Shown piece after piece: positions 22,952 to 35,423 of a stretch of DNA of 64,000 nucleotides; positions within the stretch are counted from its first letter, which is position 1, and every line of letters begins with the position of its first letter. The DNA is from Rhynchosporium graminicola. Its lineage: Eukaryota > Ascomycota > Leotiomycetes > Helotiales > Ploettnerulaceae. The DNA lies in the NCBI GenBank assembly GCA_900074885.1, contig FJUW01000021.1, positions 496,001-560,000 of the forward strand, read 5' to 3'. The notes below the pieces were generated by a model that worked only from the letters and a program-made list of their open reading frames with translations, ran no database searches and was not told where the DNA came from. The position numbers were made by a program, and so were the translations under genes.

Positions 22952-24259
22952 GGTGTATTTCTAGTGTGTATTAGTTTGCATGGTTTTAGATGAGATCAGG
23001 CTTGAATCACAGCAACTTAAATCCCAAACTAGGAACCAGCTTTGATACATATAGTTTGATGCGAGGCCGTTTCGTCTACCGAAGCTATGGCGAATGGTAC
23101 ATGTTCGATGAGTTCATGACCGAGGAGCTTACCTACCTGCAAAAGCTCTCTTCCGGCATTCTCGACGAAGTCAGTTGCTGTCTTTACCGAAGACTTCCTG
23201 GGATGAAACTTCTGACTAGAGCATCACAGCTCAACAATCTACGGACTTCATCAATGATTTCTCTACTCTCCGCCTGTATGGCTAATTGGGAGTGAGTAAG
23301 AACCCTCTCGCTTGAACAGTATGTTCGGTCACGAGACAGGAGAAGTTCACAATGAGCGAGACCACAATTCCGACATGTCTCGCTTCTGGGACGGCAAGCA
23401 GAAATACACTCCTGCTGATGACACCTGATAACAAACTCGATCTACCTCTTCCCCATGTCCGAATACCCGATCTCGATGACTTCTACCAGCCGGTGGGCAT
23501 ATGGATCTTAGGCAGCAGGGTTATATGGCATCTGTTCGCCCTCTGATATCAAGCTGAAGAACCCCATCCAAAACTCAACTTAGGTATCAGTCTTGCATAT
23601 CCAAGTTACACGCTAAGTTGGAGTAACAAGGCCATCTCGGGCAATATGGCTGAAGCTACGCCTCAAAAACCACAGGTGAAGATGTCCGCGTCTGGATTCC
23701 ACGCAGCCGTTGCTTGATGAGTTGAGATAGAACGGAAAGATGAGCTACCGGAAAGAGTGCGGGAGGTGAGGAAATGAGGTTCTAGTCGATGAGATTGTGA
23801 GGTTCATGGGCATCTTGACTGGAAGAAAGATAGTGGTAAGGTGGATTTGGAGTTCCCGAAGGAAGGAAAGGTTCGTGTTAGCAGGGTCTGGAGGCTAGTT
23901 GGAATGCTGGAGCCTACATGAAGACTAAGTGGAAGATCTTGCATGAAGGTCTGCCAAAGGATGTAGAAATAGTGTGGTTGGTATACTAGCAAGATTTCGA
24001 AAGTAGTCTCGATGTAGCGAGGGATTCGCTGAAGGTAGTCGGAAGCTCCCAATCTCTCAAAATATAAAGGTAGTCTGGATAGCCTGCATTTTTACATCTA
24101 ATCATGGAGTTACAACGCGACTTTACTCAATCTCCTGCGTCAAGGGAAAACCTCGCTGATTACCGCTTGGATTGATTCCTCGCTTTACCACCCGTCGTAT
24201 CATCATCGCCTACGGCTTCGCGTGAATGAATGCTTCAATACCTAATATCGGATTTGAAG
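22952..24259. other. Intergenic stretch with short open frames of unknown value
   Basis: A 101-residue frame at 22990..23295 (+) and a 64-residue frame at 23352..23546 (+) have fairly ordinary composition but no family I recognise; they could be decayed gene remnants. On the minus strand 23804..24052 is open without similarity. Confidence 0.35.
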
Positions 24260-26091
24260 CTAATAGTTCGAACCATCAGGAGACAATTTAGAGCCCGTAA
24301 ACCTATTCGAATGATCGTTGAAAACAAGACACTCTGACCTCGACCAAAACGACACTGTCGGTAGTGCAGCCGACACCCCTTCAACATGCACTGTCGTTGT
24401 TCCTTCTCTCTGCGATATACCGTCTCTGTCTGTTGAGCAGCGACATCCTGGGCATGAAGTATGAGAAGGCTTCCTGGTTTCTCCAGAGGGGCGTAAGTTA
24501 GAGTATGTTATGGGAAATGATGAAGATTGTGTATCCTCGTCCATCTCCTCTCTCAGCATCTTCACCTGCTGTTTCATCACCCTCCAAACCTCATACTTGT
24601 CAAGATCCTCACCACCCCCACCACTTGGCTCGCCAGATCGATCCTCACAGATTTCGTCTCCGTCCTCATCCTCATCTTGACGATGAGCAGTCTCCAACTA
24701 CGTCGACACAAAAGCTTCCTGCACATAAGCAAAACTAAATCCATGCATTAAATCCGCTATCGGGTCGACTAACAGCTTCGGAAATTCAATCTCGGACTTC
24801 GGCTTTAGCTTCTCACGCCAAAATCGTACGTGCTGGACTCTTTCTGCTTTGCTCGGTAGTGGAAACAGGTACTTCCTATCGAAACGGCTCGGGCGTCTAG
24901 AGAGTCCTGGGCCGAGACGCTCCATGTGGTTCGTGCTCGCAATCATCATGATGCCGTCGTTATTCTACAGCTCGTCGACTTCGCTGAAGAAATAGGAACG
25001 GGTCTGAGACGTTACGATCGTGTCGATATCTTCAAGTATCAGGAGACATGGGCTCATTATGCGAGCGAGGGCGAATACGTATCTGATACGGCCCGTAGCT
25101 GGAGCTGTTTTGACCTAGATGCAGATCTGTTATTAAACAAACGTTTGAAATTGAAAAAATCGAGATGACATGATGTTCGGCACTTACATATAATATAGTG
25201 TTGGGATAGAGTCTTTGTGATCAGCAAGCGTGTGCATCAGAGCTTTGATACTGATCGTCTTTCCATTTCCAGCCGGCCCGTAGAAGATCAAGCCTCGTTT
25301 CCACGGTACTCCCAGATCCGCGTAGACATCTTTACTGTTGAAGAAGCGGCTGCTGACACTTTTCAATTCTTCCTTCAAGCCGGGATCGAGAATTACCCTG
25401 TTCCATGATGCTCTGCTTTCATATTAGCGATGAATCAAGAAGATGGTGTCTCGACACAACCCACTTCTGTACTTGGTTGTACAATGCTTCGTCTAGACGC
25501 CCAAAGAAGTCATAGACATAAATCCTCTTCCGCTCCTGGGCCCCTGGTGTGACCAGTGGCCTACTTGAGCGAGGAGAGTGTCGGCTTCCCTCGAAGGAGA
25601 TGACCGGGTCACACCTGGTCCTGCTTCCTTCAACACAAATCTAGAATACAATCAGTGACTTCAATTTCACAGTTCACACATCAACATTCCCAGTTCAGTG
25701 CTAAAGATAAAACTCACTGTGTGTTCGAATACCCCACAACAACACGATACAAAATGAAATACTCCTGTCCCCATCGATACTTGTACTTTGCAAACCCCCT
25801 CGCCTCGGCCAAACATCCCCTCTTCTCTCTTCCAGGCGGTTGTGTCCACGCCCTCATCTCATCCGAAACACCCGATTCCGTTCCCAGATCCAGCGTCGCA
25901 GTAGCATTTCCCGCATACGCGAACGAGAGTAGGTTGAGACTGCTGGGATCGGCGTAGGTCACGACATGCTCTGGGTATTTGGGACGCAGTTCTTCGAGCA
26001 GCTGTAGAGCGAGATTGGAGAGTTTAGCGGATGTCAGATCGCTGAATTTGGAGAATATTGGAGATGTTTTCGTTTGTGTTTCTTGTGTCAC
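24260..26091 (-). pseudogene. BCS1-like AAA ATPase, decayed
   Basis: Homologous to the large fungal group of BCS1-like AAA proteins. Exon 1 (25718..26091, from MTQETQ) and exon 2 (25464..25640) join over a 77-nt intron. Exon 2 reads FVLKEAGPGVTR and then shifts frame near 25545 before ERKRIYVYDFFGRLDEALY. A 51-nt intron (25413..25463) leads to exon 3 (25188..25412) with WKRGLIFYGPAGNGKT, an intact Walker A. The last part, about 24260..25105, carries GRIRYVFALARIMSP, Walker B LLILEDID, and SRRPSRFDRKYLF, but the splice into it does not keep frame with the visible sites. It holds in-frame TAG codons at 24965..24967 and 24698..24700; the first replaces the Gln or Glu expected before NNDGI and is one C-to-T step from CAG. 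A frameshift, two nonsense codons and a poor junction together make it a pseudogene. Confidence 0.8.
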
Positions 26092-27140
26092 TTCCTGTGG
26101 GAACAGCGCGATCGATGTATGTGAATGCTTCTGATGCGTCCTCTGTATTTGAAGCCATGTGGAATAGTCAATCAGAACGCTGATGCTCTGAGTGGGGATT
26201 CATTCGATGTATTTTCATCAGAAGTTTATTTTGAACGACATTGCAAGTCAATTCTTGGGTCTCATTTGGCCGTAGGTGGTCGCAGATAGGCAGCAGCTTC
26301 CATGTCGTGATGTCATTGTTGCTTTTACGTGAAGATCAGCATGCTGAGATCTTGCCAATGTTTCGAAAGTAACTAGGAAGCACATTACATCGAGCTTTAC
26401 AGACTAGTTGAAGAGGCGTCTTCCGAATGTTCTAATTTCCTAGAATTCTTATTATTCTTATTATTCTAGTAAGCAGTATGCGCTGAGAAGGATTTTGGTG
26501 ATTTGGCACAGGATGATGACTGTGAGAATAATATCTTCAGAATGAATCAAAGGTTCTCTGTAATCGAGTTCGATTGGCTCTATATTTCCTGAGTGATTCG
26601 TTAAATGAGGTTTGTAGCCTCTCATCACCCTCTAGCTAAAAACTTTTGTAATTTAAGAGAGTCAGCACTGAGACGTCCTTACATTTCTTTGTTGATGCAA
26701 GTCCTTAGCGAGTGCATAAGCGGGGCCCAGCACATCTGCGCAATTTGCCAATGAGCTGCGGGATTATTTGTTGGTTGTGGCATCCGAATGATGGATTCTT
26801 TTCCTGGTGATGTGGCAGAGACGATTCCGAGTCCGCGAGTTTAGGGGAAGTTGTTGGTTAATGTCTCTATGAATAAGTTCAACGGGACAGTGGACGGTGG
26901 GGCAAGTGAGGTTGACGGGATGGCGAAGTGCTTATATTGGATTGTTAAGACGTGAAAGTGATAGGTTTTGGTGGAATATCAAGTATGGTGAAAGGTAGAT
27001 GGTATTTATATTCAGAATATTAAGAAATTGACAAGAGATGAAAACAAGTAGTTTTATGTACCGAGGCATTAAGTATTAAGAAATAGCAGCCATACATCTA
27101 TGTTCGAGATCAATCAATATATACTTCAACCAAATTCACA
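26092..27140. other. Intergenic stretch without supported genes
   Basis: Upstream of the AAA pseudogene and downstream of the dehydrogenase gene. A short TTATTATTC repeat occurs at about 26448-26474. No coding signal is seen. Confidence 0.45.
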
Positions 27141-28265
27141 TCACAGGTAAGCCCTCACTTGATCCTCGCTCCAATCCCAAAACTTGTTAGCAATGCCAGT
27201 TCCACCTTCTTCTATCGATTTACTACCAGCTTCGAGGTCGGCTCGAAGAGGGCCAAAGCGTCCCCATGGAATAACTAGAAGTAGACGTCAGCGAGTGACT
27301 TGGCCGCGACCATGGATCACTTACTCCACGCTCCATTGTGTTCAGAGGTAACATCCGGCGACAGGCCAGCGAATAACTCCGTGTGGGCACCATGTATAGG
27401 CGTGTGAAGAATGTATTTGAGAATGAGATTCTGCCCAGGATTGTATCGTCCTAGTTCCGTTTTGAGATTTCCAGGATTGAGTGCCTGAAGAGGTCAGACC
27501 AACTCGAGCTGTCAGGATGTGAGGGGGTGGGGATGTCATACCACGCTGACTATACCATCACCACCATATATCTTAGCGAACTCCTTCGCATGATACAGAT
27601 TTCCTGCTTTGCTAACACCGTATTTGTGCATCGCCGACTGATCCTTCTTATAATCCAGATTCGCAAGATCGACTCCTCCCTTCGGCGAAACGAATTCTGC
27701 GGCGCTTGAAGATACCCAAACCACCCTCGTGCTTGCTGGCGCGTTCTCTCGAGCCGAGCTCTTCAATATAGGCGTGAGGAGCTTCGTGAATAAGAACGGC
27801 GCGACGCAATTCGTTCCCAGCTGTGATTCGTAACCTTGCTTCGTCTTGCTTCCCTGTGGTGGTCTCATGACACCTGCATTATTCCATAGCACATCCAATC
27901 TCTTCTCCTTACTCAAAAACTCCTCAGCAGATGCTTTGATTGTAGACAGGTCATCGAGGTCGAGATGGAGGTATTCGAGCGAGCCTTTCGAGTTAGGGCA
28001 GGCAGTCTTGATGGATTCGATGGCTTTCGATGCTTTTTCGGAGGATCGAGCTGCAATGTATATTTTGGCATTATGCGCGTACAGGATTTGAGCGAGTTCC
28101 TTGCCTACGCCGGAACTAGAGCCAGTTACGATGAAGACCTGATTCCGTTAGTGATGTTTTGTGCTGGTGAGGAATCACGATGTGTACTTTGCCGGTCTGG
28201 TCTGGCACCTCTTTCTCAGTGAATTTTGCCGCTGGCGGAAACATCTGCGAGATTGCATTGCCCAT
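27141..28265 (-). CDS. Short-chain dehydrogenase/reductase, retinol-dehydrogenase-like
   Basis: Four exons on the minus strand: 28188..28265, 27542..28138, 27325..27484 and 27141..27274. Introns are 49, 57 and 50 nt, all GT..AG, and the sum of 969 nt gives 322 residues. The start MGNAISQMFPPAAKFTEK was chosen because the PP-KFTE leader before the Rossmann fold is typical of this fungal subfamily; upstream sequence has only non-ATG codons in frame. Visible motifs are the cofactor loop TGSSSGVGKEL, the NNAG motif in LDVLWNNAGVMRPP, and the catalytic YxxxK in MHKYGVSKAGN with a Ser in WVSSSAAEF. These make an active NAD(P)-dependent oxidoreductase likely; substrate unknown. The gene is divergent from the tubulin cofactor D gene, about 970 bp away. 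Confidence 0.9.
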
Positions 28266-29235
28266 GTTTGCGATTGTATTGACTTGTAATTGTGGAAGAA
28301 ACGCCTGTAGTTTCTTCCACAATTGGCGAGGATAGATACTGATGATAGTAGATGTATATAGTCCATTTCGTCCTTGGGATTACCGACGATTAGACTTTCC
28401 GGCTACCCCGAACCCGCCGAACGGACGGACGTAACATCATACTGTACAGAGTACATATCCCTAGAGGAATGGTCCTGCGTCTCTGATCTCGCGGTGTATT
28501 CAAAGCTCCTTTAGATATCAAATCACAATCTTTTGGATCCCCATTGTGAAGGTGGAATCATGTCGGTAGGTAAGAAGCAAGTGTTTATGATCGCTTACTA
28601 GCCTCCGTATGGCAGTATATCTACAGTAGCATAATATGCTTAGATATGCGGTGGCGTTTGGACCTCGGCATTAGTGCATCCGCCGTCGCCGACAACTTTC
28701 CATCTCCATCTTTCCACAATCCACCAAGTTTAATCTCAAGCCACGCATCGGGTCTACAGCCAAGATGTGAGGTAGCCGGCCGAGCCGGCGTGGTTGAGTC
28801 CGCTCCAAAGTCCAGAGTATAGATAGCAAGGCAAAATGTTTGGCACTTTCACCCAAGTCAGTTGTATTTATTTACAGATATCGCGATACCTCATTACAGA
28901 TTCCTGTCGAGTCGAGCGAAGCGCTGGATTTCAATAAAGGTCTAGCTCGGTCATCAATCAACCAATCAACCAATCAACCAGTCAATCAATCGATCGCTTT
29001 GTACATTTTGTTGCACACCGCAGCTTAAGCATAAGCCAAATAAGCTTTACCCGGCCCGCTGAACATGGCAGGCAACATCAGCCGTCGCTTGAACACCAGG
29101 CGCGTCGGCTAAAAGAACCGCGTCAAGACGCGTTGTGACGCGATTAATAGCACTGAATTTGCCTTATCTATCTTCGGGGTAACTCCGAAAGTCAACAAAC
29201 CGCACACAGCTACATACGTCGCTACGCAGCCTACG
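28266..29235. other. Divergent promoter region
   Basis: Lies between the dehydrogenase (minus) and the tubulin cofactor D gene (plus). A repeat of CAATCAAC-type units occurs at about 28953-28993. No gene is supported. Confidence 0.5.
28953..28993. repeat. Short tandem repeat of AATCAACC-like units
   Basis: Repeated CAATCAAC and CAATCAAT units about 250 bp upstream of the tubulin cofactor D start. Confidence 0.7.
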
Positions 29236-32200
29236 ATGGATGCGCCAGAGGTCGAGCAGGATATCCAGTTGGAAAAGGCTGCTCCTAATTATCTGGCAGA
29301 TCTAGGACAGTCTCTACCCGCTTTTCTCAGGAGAAATGGGAAAGTTCGTCGCAATGTCCGGACTTCAGAGACGGAGCGATTAGTGAGCCTGGTAAATTAA
29401 ACCTCCAAGAAACATGTATATCTTCCTCTCTGACCAAGTCGCAGCTCGAGCCCTTCCAAGAACTACCTCAACTTCTCGATCCTCACCTAGCCAAATACGT
29501 TCCAGACCTCGCAAAAGCACTCCTCGAATACCTTCGTGCACCTCCTTCGAAGAAACCCACAACCCACCTCCTGATACCTTTATCCCAAGCGATATGCAAG
29601 TTGCTATACACGTTCTGCAAGATTCGAGGAGAGAAAGTCATTGTGCAATTCTTTGGCACAGAAACAAGAGATCTCGAGCTGCTTTTGTCTGCAATCGAGA
29701 AGGGCACATCCTGGGATTGGGAAGAAAGATACATTACACTTCTTTGGCTTTCCCAACTTCTCCTCGCTCCATTTGACCTCGCTAGTATCTCATCCCAAGA
29801 AGCGATGGACGTGGAACTGAACATCCCAGGTCTCAACTGCCCTCCCAATGTTCCTACGGTAACATTACGAGTCATTTCCCTCGCCATTAGTCATCTCTCT
29901 TCCTCAGGAAAAGAAAGAGATGCTGCCAAAATCCTCTTGGTTCGTGTCGCCATGAGACCGGATATGCAGCAAATAGGCGTCCTCCGGTCGTTGGTTCATT
30001 GGGCGATCTCTCGTCTCCATCCATCTGCTAAGGTGGGAGGCTCTCAATATTTCCATATTGGCATTCTTTCATTTCTAGCTGGGATGCTTGTTTCATCTGC
30101 AGGTACACCTGATATGATTACGTACCTTTCTGAGATCTTCGCTATCACTCGGGAACAGGATGATTTACCTACCACGATACTCGATACCATCAGGAAGTCA
30201 GCAGTTTCTCGAAAGATTATCATTAAAATATTCCGCGGGATTGCATTACTTGATCTCGCCTCCAAAGAAATAGAGAGAGTCCAAACAATCATAGGCGACC
30301 TTCTAGACTTCCTCGAAGACGACTCTACGCCTGTTCGACTGGCAGCTAGTAAAACTCTCAGCATCATAACTTCAAAACTAGATTCTGAAATGGCAGCGCA
30401 GGTTGTGGATGTCATTCTCGATACCTTTTCTAGCACATACAGAATGACCGGCCCTGGCCAAATACGGACAGATCTATCTGATGTCAGGCCTTCACAGTGG
30501 CATGGTCTTATATTGACTTTCGCACATTTGCTATATAGGAGATCAATACCACCAGGGAGTTTATCACGCGTTGTAGAAGCCCTCCACCTTGCGCTAGCCT
30601 TTGAAAAAAGGTCTGTGACTTCAGCTTCGAGTACGGGAATAAATGTCAGAGACGCTGCGAACTTTGGGATTTGGGCCCTGGCGAGACGATACTCCACCGT
30701 CGAACTCTCAGAGATCGATCCCCCCTCCCAGCATCTCTTACGACCATCAGCGCTGCAACGTCTTGGAACTGATTTAGTCGTTGCAGGATCGTTGGACCCG
30801 GCAGGGAACGTGCGACGTGGATCATCTGCTGCATTGCAGGAGCTGATTGGACGGCATCCCGACACAGTTGCTGCGGGTATCCAAGTTGTCCAAGTCGTTG
30901 ACTATAATGCTATCGCACTTCGATCACGGGCTTTTCAAGTCGCAATCAACGCTGCGGTACTGTCTGACCACTATCTTGACGGGCTTCAGAAGGGACTTTG
31001 GGGTTGGCGGGGGCTAAAGGATCCCGACCCAGCTACAAGACGTACAGCAGCATCAGCAATGGGACGAATCACATTGTTGCAGTCCAAATCTACTTCCTTG
31101 CTGAAAGTCCTTAGTGAGAGGGTCGTGGAGCTTGGTGTTGGAGATGGCGTTGAGAGACACGAGAGGCATGGCTTGTTGCTCTGTATGGCGTCTATAATCG
31201 AGCTTGCATCCTCTGAGGATTATTCCTCTCATGTCATGACAGTCTTCGATTTCGTGGAAACCAAATGGTCAAAATTTCGGGAGCAATCGTTGACTGCAGA
31301 AGCTTGTTGCAAGATACTGATTGCTGCGATCTCCCTTCCTGTCGAAAATGTACGATGGTTCTCGGTTCTAAGCAGCCTTCTTGAGAAGTTCATGCCTCTG
31401 GACGACCCTGGTGTCATCTCAAATGCCGCAGCAAAGCTTATGGCCATGGCTATTGGGGTGTCCGGTGTGGATGCGACTCCGCTTGTCGAAAGCTACATTG
31501 CGAAGGCTAAGATGGGAGGTGCATACCTCAATGTTCTGTTCAAGATCTTCCCTCTCTCTGAGAAGCTTCAATCGAAAATCATCAACACAATCCACACAGC
31601 CTGGGCAACATGGGACTCTCGAGTTGTGATATTAAGGTGTTTGGGCTCTAGCACATTGATGCATACGCATCTCGAATCCGTTAAAAAACTCCTAGACGAG
31701 GGGTTGGACGACTTCAAAATCACGGCTCAAGGAGATATCGGATCTAAAGTTCGCATTGAAGCCGTCAAAGCTATCACTGCCAGTGGAACATCATCTCGTT
31801 TCTACGGCTGCGTGATGCGGTTAGCTGCCGAAAAGCTCGACCGCGTGAGACGTGAAGGAGCGAAATGTTTAGGTCTAGAGCACCTGGAACCTTCGTCGGA
31901 AGCATACTTCCGGGCTCTTCTCAACATGCAACTCTGTCCGACCTGGAATCCCGAATGGAGTCGAACATTCCTTTCCGGTTACGTCACATCCGTCAACGGC
32001 GCTTCAGATATATCTCTCGCTAGTCGCCATGCTCTAGTGAAGTACATCGAAGCTGGCAATCCCGTCACATTACCGAGAAGTCCGGCGGGGTTGGAAGCCA
32101 GTGCTTTTTTGATCGATATGGGACTCATGCAGAGGTTCCCAAGTAGGAATGTTAAGTGTTGCACGAAAGAGAAGTTGGTGGCGATGCTGCTGCATCAATA

Positions 32201-32345
32201 TCCGAGTGTGAGGAATAGTGTAGCGGATGAGTTGTGGGAGCTTGATGGGGTGAGAGGTGTGGATTGGACGAAGGGGACGAAGGAGGATTTGGAGAGGGTC
32301 AGGAGGGATTTGGCGAGTGCGAGGGCGAGTGCGAGTGGCTCGTGA
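29236..32345 (+). CDS. TBCD: Tubulin-folding cofactor D
   Basis: Exons are 29236..29382 (MDAPEVEQDIQLEKAAP to TERL) and 29445..32345; the 62-nt intron keeps the frame. A second in-phase acceptor at 29437-29438 would add SQ. The product of 1,015 residues is all-helical and HEAT/ARM-like. LEPFQELPQLLDPHL, the RYITLLWLSQLLLAPFDL block and the YFHIGILSFLAGM block match the cofactor D family (Cin1 of budding yeast, Alp1 of fission yeast). It helps release and assemble the alpha/beta-tubulin dimer together with cofactors C and E. The known human and fungal forms are about 1,100-1,200 residues, so this one is slightly short, mostly at the C-terminus. The C-terminal end is repeated in decayed form just downstream (see separate entry), which may bear on the short length. 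Confidence 0.9.
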
Positions 32346-32375
32346 TCAAGAAGCTCCTGTTTGGGACGAACGGTA

Positions 32376-32462
32376 TCAGATCGACTTGTAGAGCTTGAGG
32401 ACGTGAGGGGGCTGAATTGGAAGTGAGCAGCAGGCAAGGATTTGGAGAGGGCTACGAGGTAT
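32376..32462 (+). repeat. Decayed copy of the last part of the TBCD coding region
   Basis: The translation SDRLVELEDVRGLNWK here matches ADELWELDGVRGVDWTKG of the true C-terminus (coded at about 32226-32279), followed in both by DLERxxR. The copies are about 151 bp apart. A TGA now follows NWK. This looks like an old local duplication lying in the 3' UTR. Confidence 0.7.
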
Positions 32463-34562
32463 TGGAGCAGTCTGCGACCGCGACGTGGTGAGAAGGACAC
32501 TTGACTACGGCTGTATTGATGACATCTCAGATTACTAGGGGTAGAAACCTCCCATGGAATGCTTTCCCGAGCCTGTGCTAACGGAGGCTGAAGGCATCGG
32601 AGCTTGCGCAGGTAAATCAGTTCCTTCCCGGTGTTTGCGCTCTCAGGCAGCAAAGAGACATCTTCCACATCGATGTTCCCGACCACGAAATTTTGTCTGA
32701 GCATGGAGATACAGATAGAAGAGGGTCATGACCATTGCTCACTGTACTCGATTTCCGTCCTGCTACTGCGGCCAGCAAATATCTGCCTTTTTGAAAAGTA
32801 GGGGATCTTAGAAGTCAAGATGTTTAATCTTGTGGAGTTTTTGTCTACGAATCTCCTCGAGGACCACGATCTCTATGGTGTAAGCTGCGATATAGCCACG
32901 GTCAAGACTTTTTGTTCTTTTCTTCGTGAATGCGAGTTGAGGCCTGCTAATTCCGATCGAAACTCGAGTATTCTTAATGAGCGTACGGAGAACATGTATA
33001 TCGGCGTATCGATGAGGTTCCTTCGACTTCGAGTTCGAGCCTAAAATCGTATTTAGTGGCTGACGAGAATGAACCGGTTTGGCACAGAGAATCGATTTCA
33101 GTGCTATTAGGCAAATCCTGTTTCTTGTCCCGCGTTCTATGCAGAGCTAATTTAAGCTTTCCGCTGTCAGCTGTCAACTGGCCAGGTCGACATCAAAAGT
33201 GTCCGCGTATTGCTCACGAGCCGCTGAGTTATGCAAGTCTTCCTCCGTCCCTTCAAACTCAATACGGCGTCCAGACCATCAATCGAGGCCTGTCTTCGGT
33301 ACAATTCTCGGGATTCGGGACGAGGTAAGAGACGCGGTGTTTAGCCTAATCTTCAAATGTGTAATTGAGGCAAGTCGGCCAATGAGCGTTTGAGCGTAAC
33401 TACTATACTTCAGTGCATTGGAAGTAACCTCGAGTTAATTTGATCAATTACACGACCTACCGGTAGATATTTTACTGGTATGATTGAATAGTGTTTCGCG
33501 GAACTGATCAAGTTGGAACAGAGTATGGCAATTGATAACTTATTAATTCCAATCACACGCTCTGAATTTCCTCAAGCACTACTAGCGTTTATCTCGTTGG
33601 AGGTGTTAGGTAAGGTCCCATATGGAGGGCGTAGAAGTAGGCTCGAGGCACGTAGTATCCCAAAAAAAAAAGAAGCAGTCCGTAATGTCCTGGCAGTATA
33701 GAGAAAAATTCGAGTATTTCTCATAGAGCGCAGACTGAGGAAAGCAAGTGTGAAACTCTAATAGTAAAGACGGAACGGCACGAGGGGAAGAGACACTTCA
33801 GACCTTAATTCCTATGCTACAAATATGACTGAGACTAGCGTGGTTGAAGGATAAAATGAGTTTGTTTCTTGATCAAATTAACCTCTCAGCTTTGATTTCC
33901 AGAAACTCGTATTCTATTTCTTTACACACGGAACTCATATCAATAGAGTTTGGAGACTAATTCAAGTAGATGTCATCAGCTAATCAACTCCGCGATTGAA
34001 ATTGCTTACTTAGTCCGAAACGGGTCTACTCGACATGAGTGGTCATATCTAGCTCTTGAGGTAAGGTCCAGGGACGGATACTGGTAGAGTTGCCGCTTCT
34101 TGTGCATGTCTTCGTCTCTAGCTTGTGCACAACCGCCCAAACGTGTTGAACAGAACCGACGCAGTTCTTCAGAATCAACAAATACGAGTATGGTAAGTAC
34201 CTCGCCGTCTATCTTCAAGTCACCTGTTTGATGTACTCGGTTTCTCCCTGGGTCTGAACCTGACAAGGCTTAGATCAAGGGTCGATTCTAATCAAATATG
34301 CCCTGCAAACCCACTATGGACAGGCTCAGACCTACGGATAAAGCAAGTACTGGTAAGACCCCAGCTCCAGTAAATAGCATTTCGGCTTGCGCAGCCTAAA
34401 TTGACCCCAACTCAAGATGAAAGTATCCGAGATTTACGTTGAATGGAAGCTCAAGCCATCCTTGAAGGTGCAATAATAATATACCTAAGACGCGTGCGAT
34501 GTCTCGCTTCAATACAGTAAGTTCGAATAACCACCAACGCATTTCGAACAGTCTCTATCAAC
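32463..34562. other. Intergenic stretch without supported genes
   Basis: About 2.1 kb. Several short open frames (for example 32820..33044 and 33513..33701, plus) show no family similarity. A run of ten A lies near 33662. The last few hundred bases must hold the xylanase promoter; no clear TATA box is seen. Confidence 0.4.
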
Positions 34563-35423
34563 ATGGTCTCACTCGGTAGCATTCTCGGTGCATTGTTTCT
34601 ATCCGCATGTTCACTTGCTACACCAGCAACAGCTGCAGAGACTCAAAATGAGACTCATGTCGAGACTCGCCCCGTGAATGCGGTTCAGTACTGGGTCAAT
34701 GGCGCTGGAAAAGTTGATTTTGTGAACGGACCTGGAGGTCAGTGGTCTGCTAAATGGGATAATCCACCAGGTGGAGATTTTGTCGTCGGGAAAGGGTACC
34801 GTCCTGCGACGGACATGTAAGTTCACCCCCGACTACACTTCTTTTGTTTTGTGTGAAACAGAGGAGCTGACTATTCCAGGCTATTCAACTACTCAGGCAC
34901 TTTCGATGGTGAGAACGGAAACGCCTATCTAGGTGTCTATGGCTGGTCCATCGATCCTCTCGCAGAGTATTACATTATCGAGTCATTTGGAAACCACAAT
35001 CCATCCGACAACATCTACGCAATCGGCCCCTTGGGCACCTTCCAATCCGATGACGGCACATACGAGATCTGGCGGAAACCTCGGTACGGTGACTCTATCG
35101 TCGGCATAGCCAGCTTTACACAATACTTTTCCATACGCACCACGAAGCGTGTTGGCGGAACAATCAACACAGGGAACCATTTCCGAGCCTGGGATGCCGT
35201 CGGTCTAAAACTTGGAACGAAGGATTCTTTTCTTATGGTTGTCGAAGGTCAACAAGGAACAGGTAGCGCGAATATCACTGTGGGGTTGCCTCCAAAGCAT
35301 CCAGTGCCGGAGACACCGACGGATAAGAGGAGGACGGCGTTTCCAGGGCCTACATCTACGGCTACTACGACAAGCCAGCACTCCACAATGACTACGACCT
35401 CTCGACCAGAACCGACAAAATAG
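34563..35423 (+). CDS. GH11 endo-1,4-beta-xylanase with Thr-rich tail
   Basis: Exons are 34563..34816 and 34880..35423; the 63-nt intron (GTAAGT...TTCCAG) splits an ATG codon, giving 265 residues. A likely signal peptide is ILGALFLSACSLATPATAAE, so the enzyme is secreted. The jelly-roll core runs from about residue 40 to 220. GGQWSAKWDNP, LGVYGWSIDPLAEYYIIESFG and TTGNHFxAW-like NTGNHFRAWDAVGLKLG are GH11 hallmarks. The nucleophile Glu is the first E of EYYIIE, and the acid/base Glu is in MVVEGQQGTG. The usual first strand (YYYSFWTDG type) is diverged to VQYWVNGAG. The last about 40 residues are a Thr/Ser/Pro tail with no binding module. The enzyme would cut plant xylan, which fits a plant-associated or saprotrophic life. 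Confidence 0.92.

Noticed and set aside
21981..29235. A nitrogen-use or secondary-metabolite gene cluster (acetamidase, AAA, dehydrogenase)
   Set aside because: No backbone synthase, transporter or regulator is present, and two of the three genes are broken.
29483..30865. Minus-strand frames of 134 and 273 residues
   Set aside because: Shadows of the tubulin cofactor D gene, whose family blocks lie on the plus strand.
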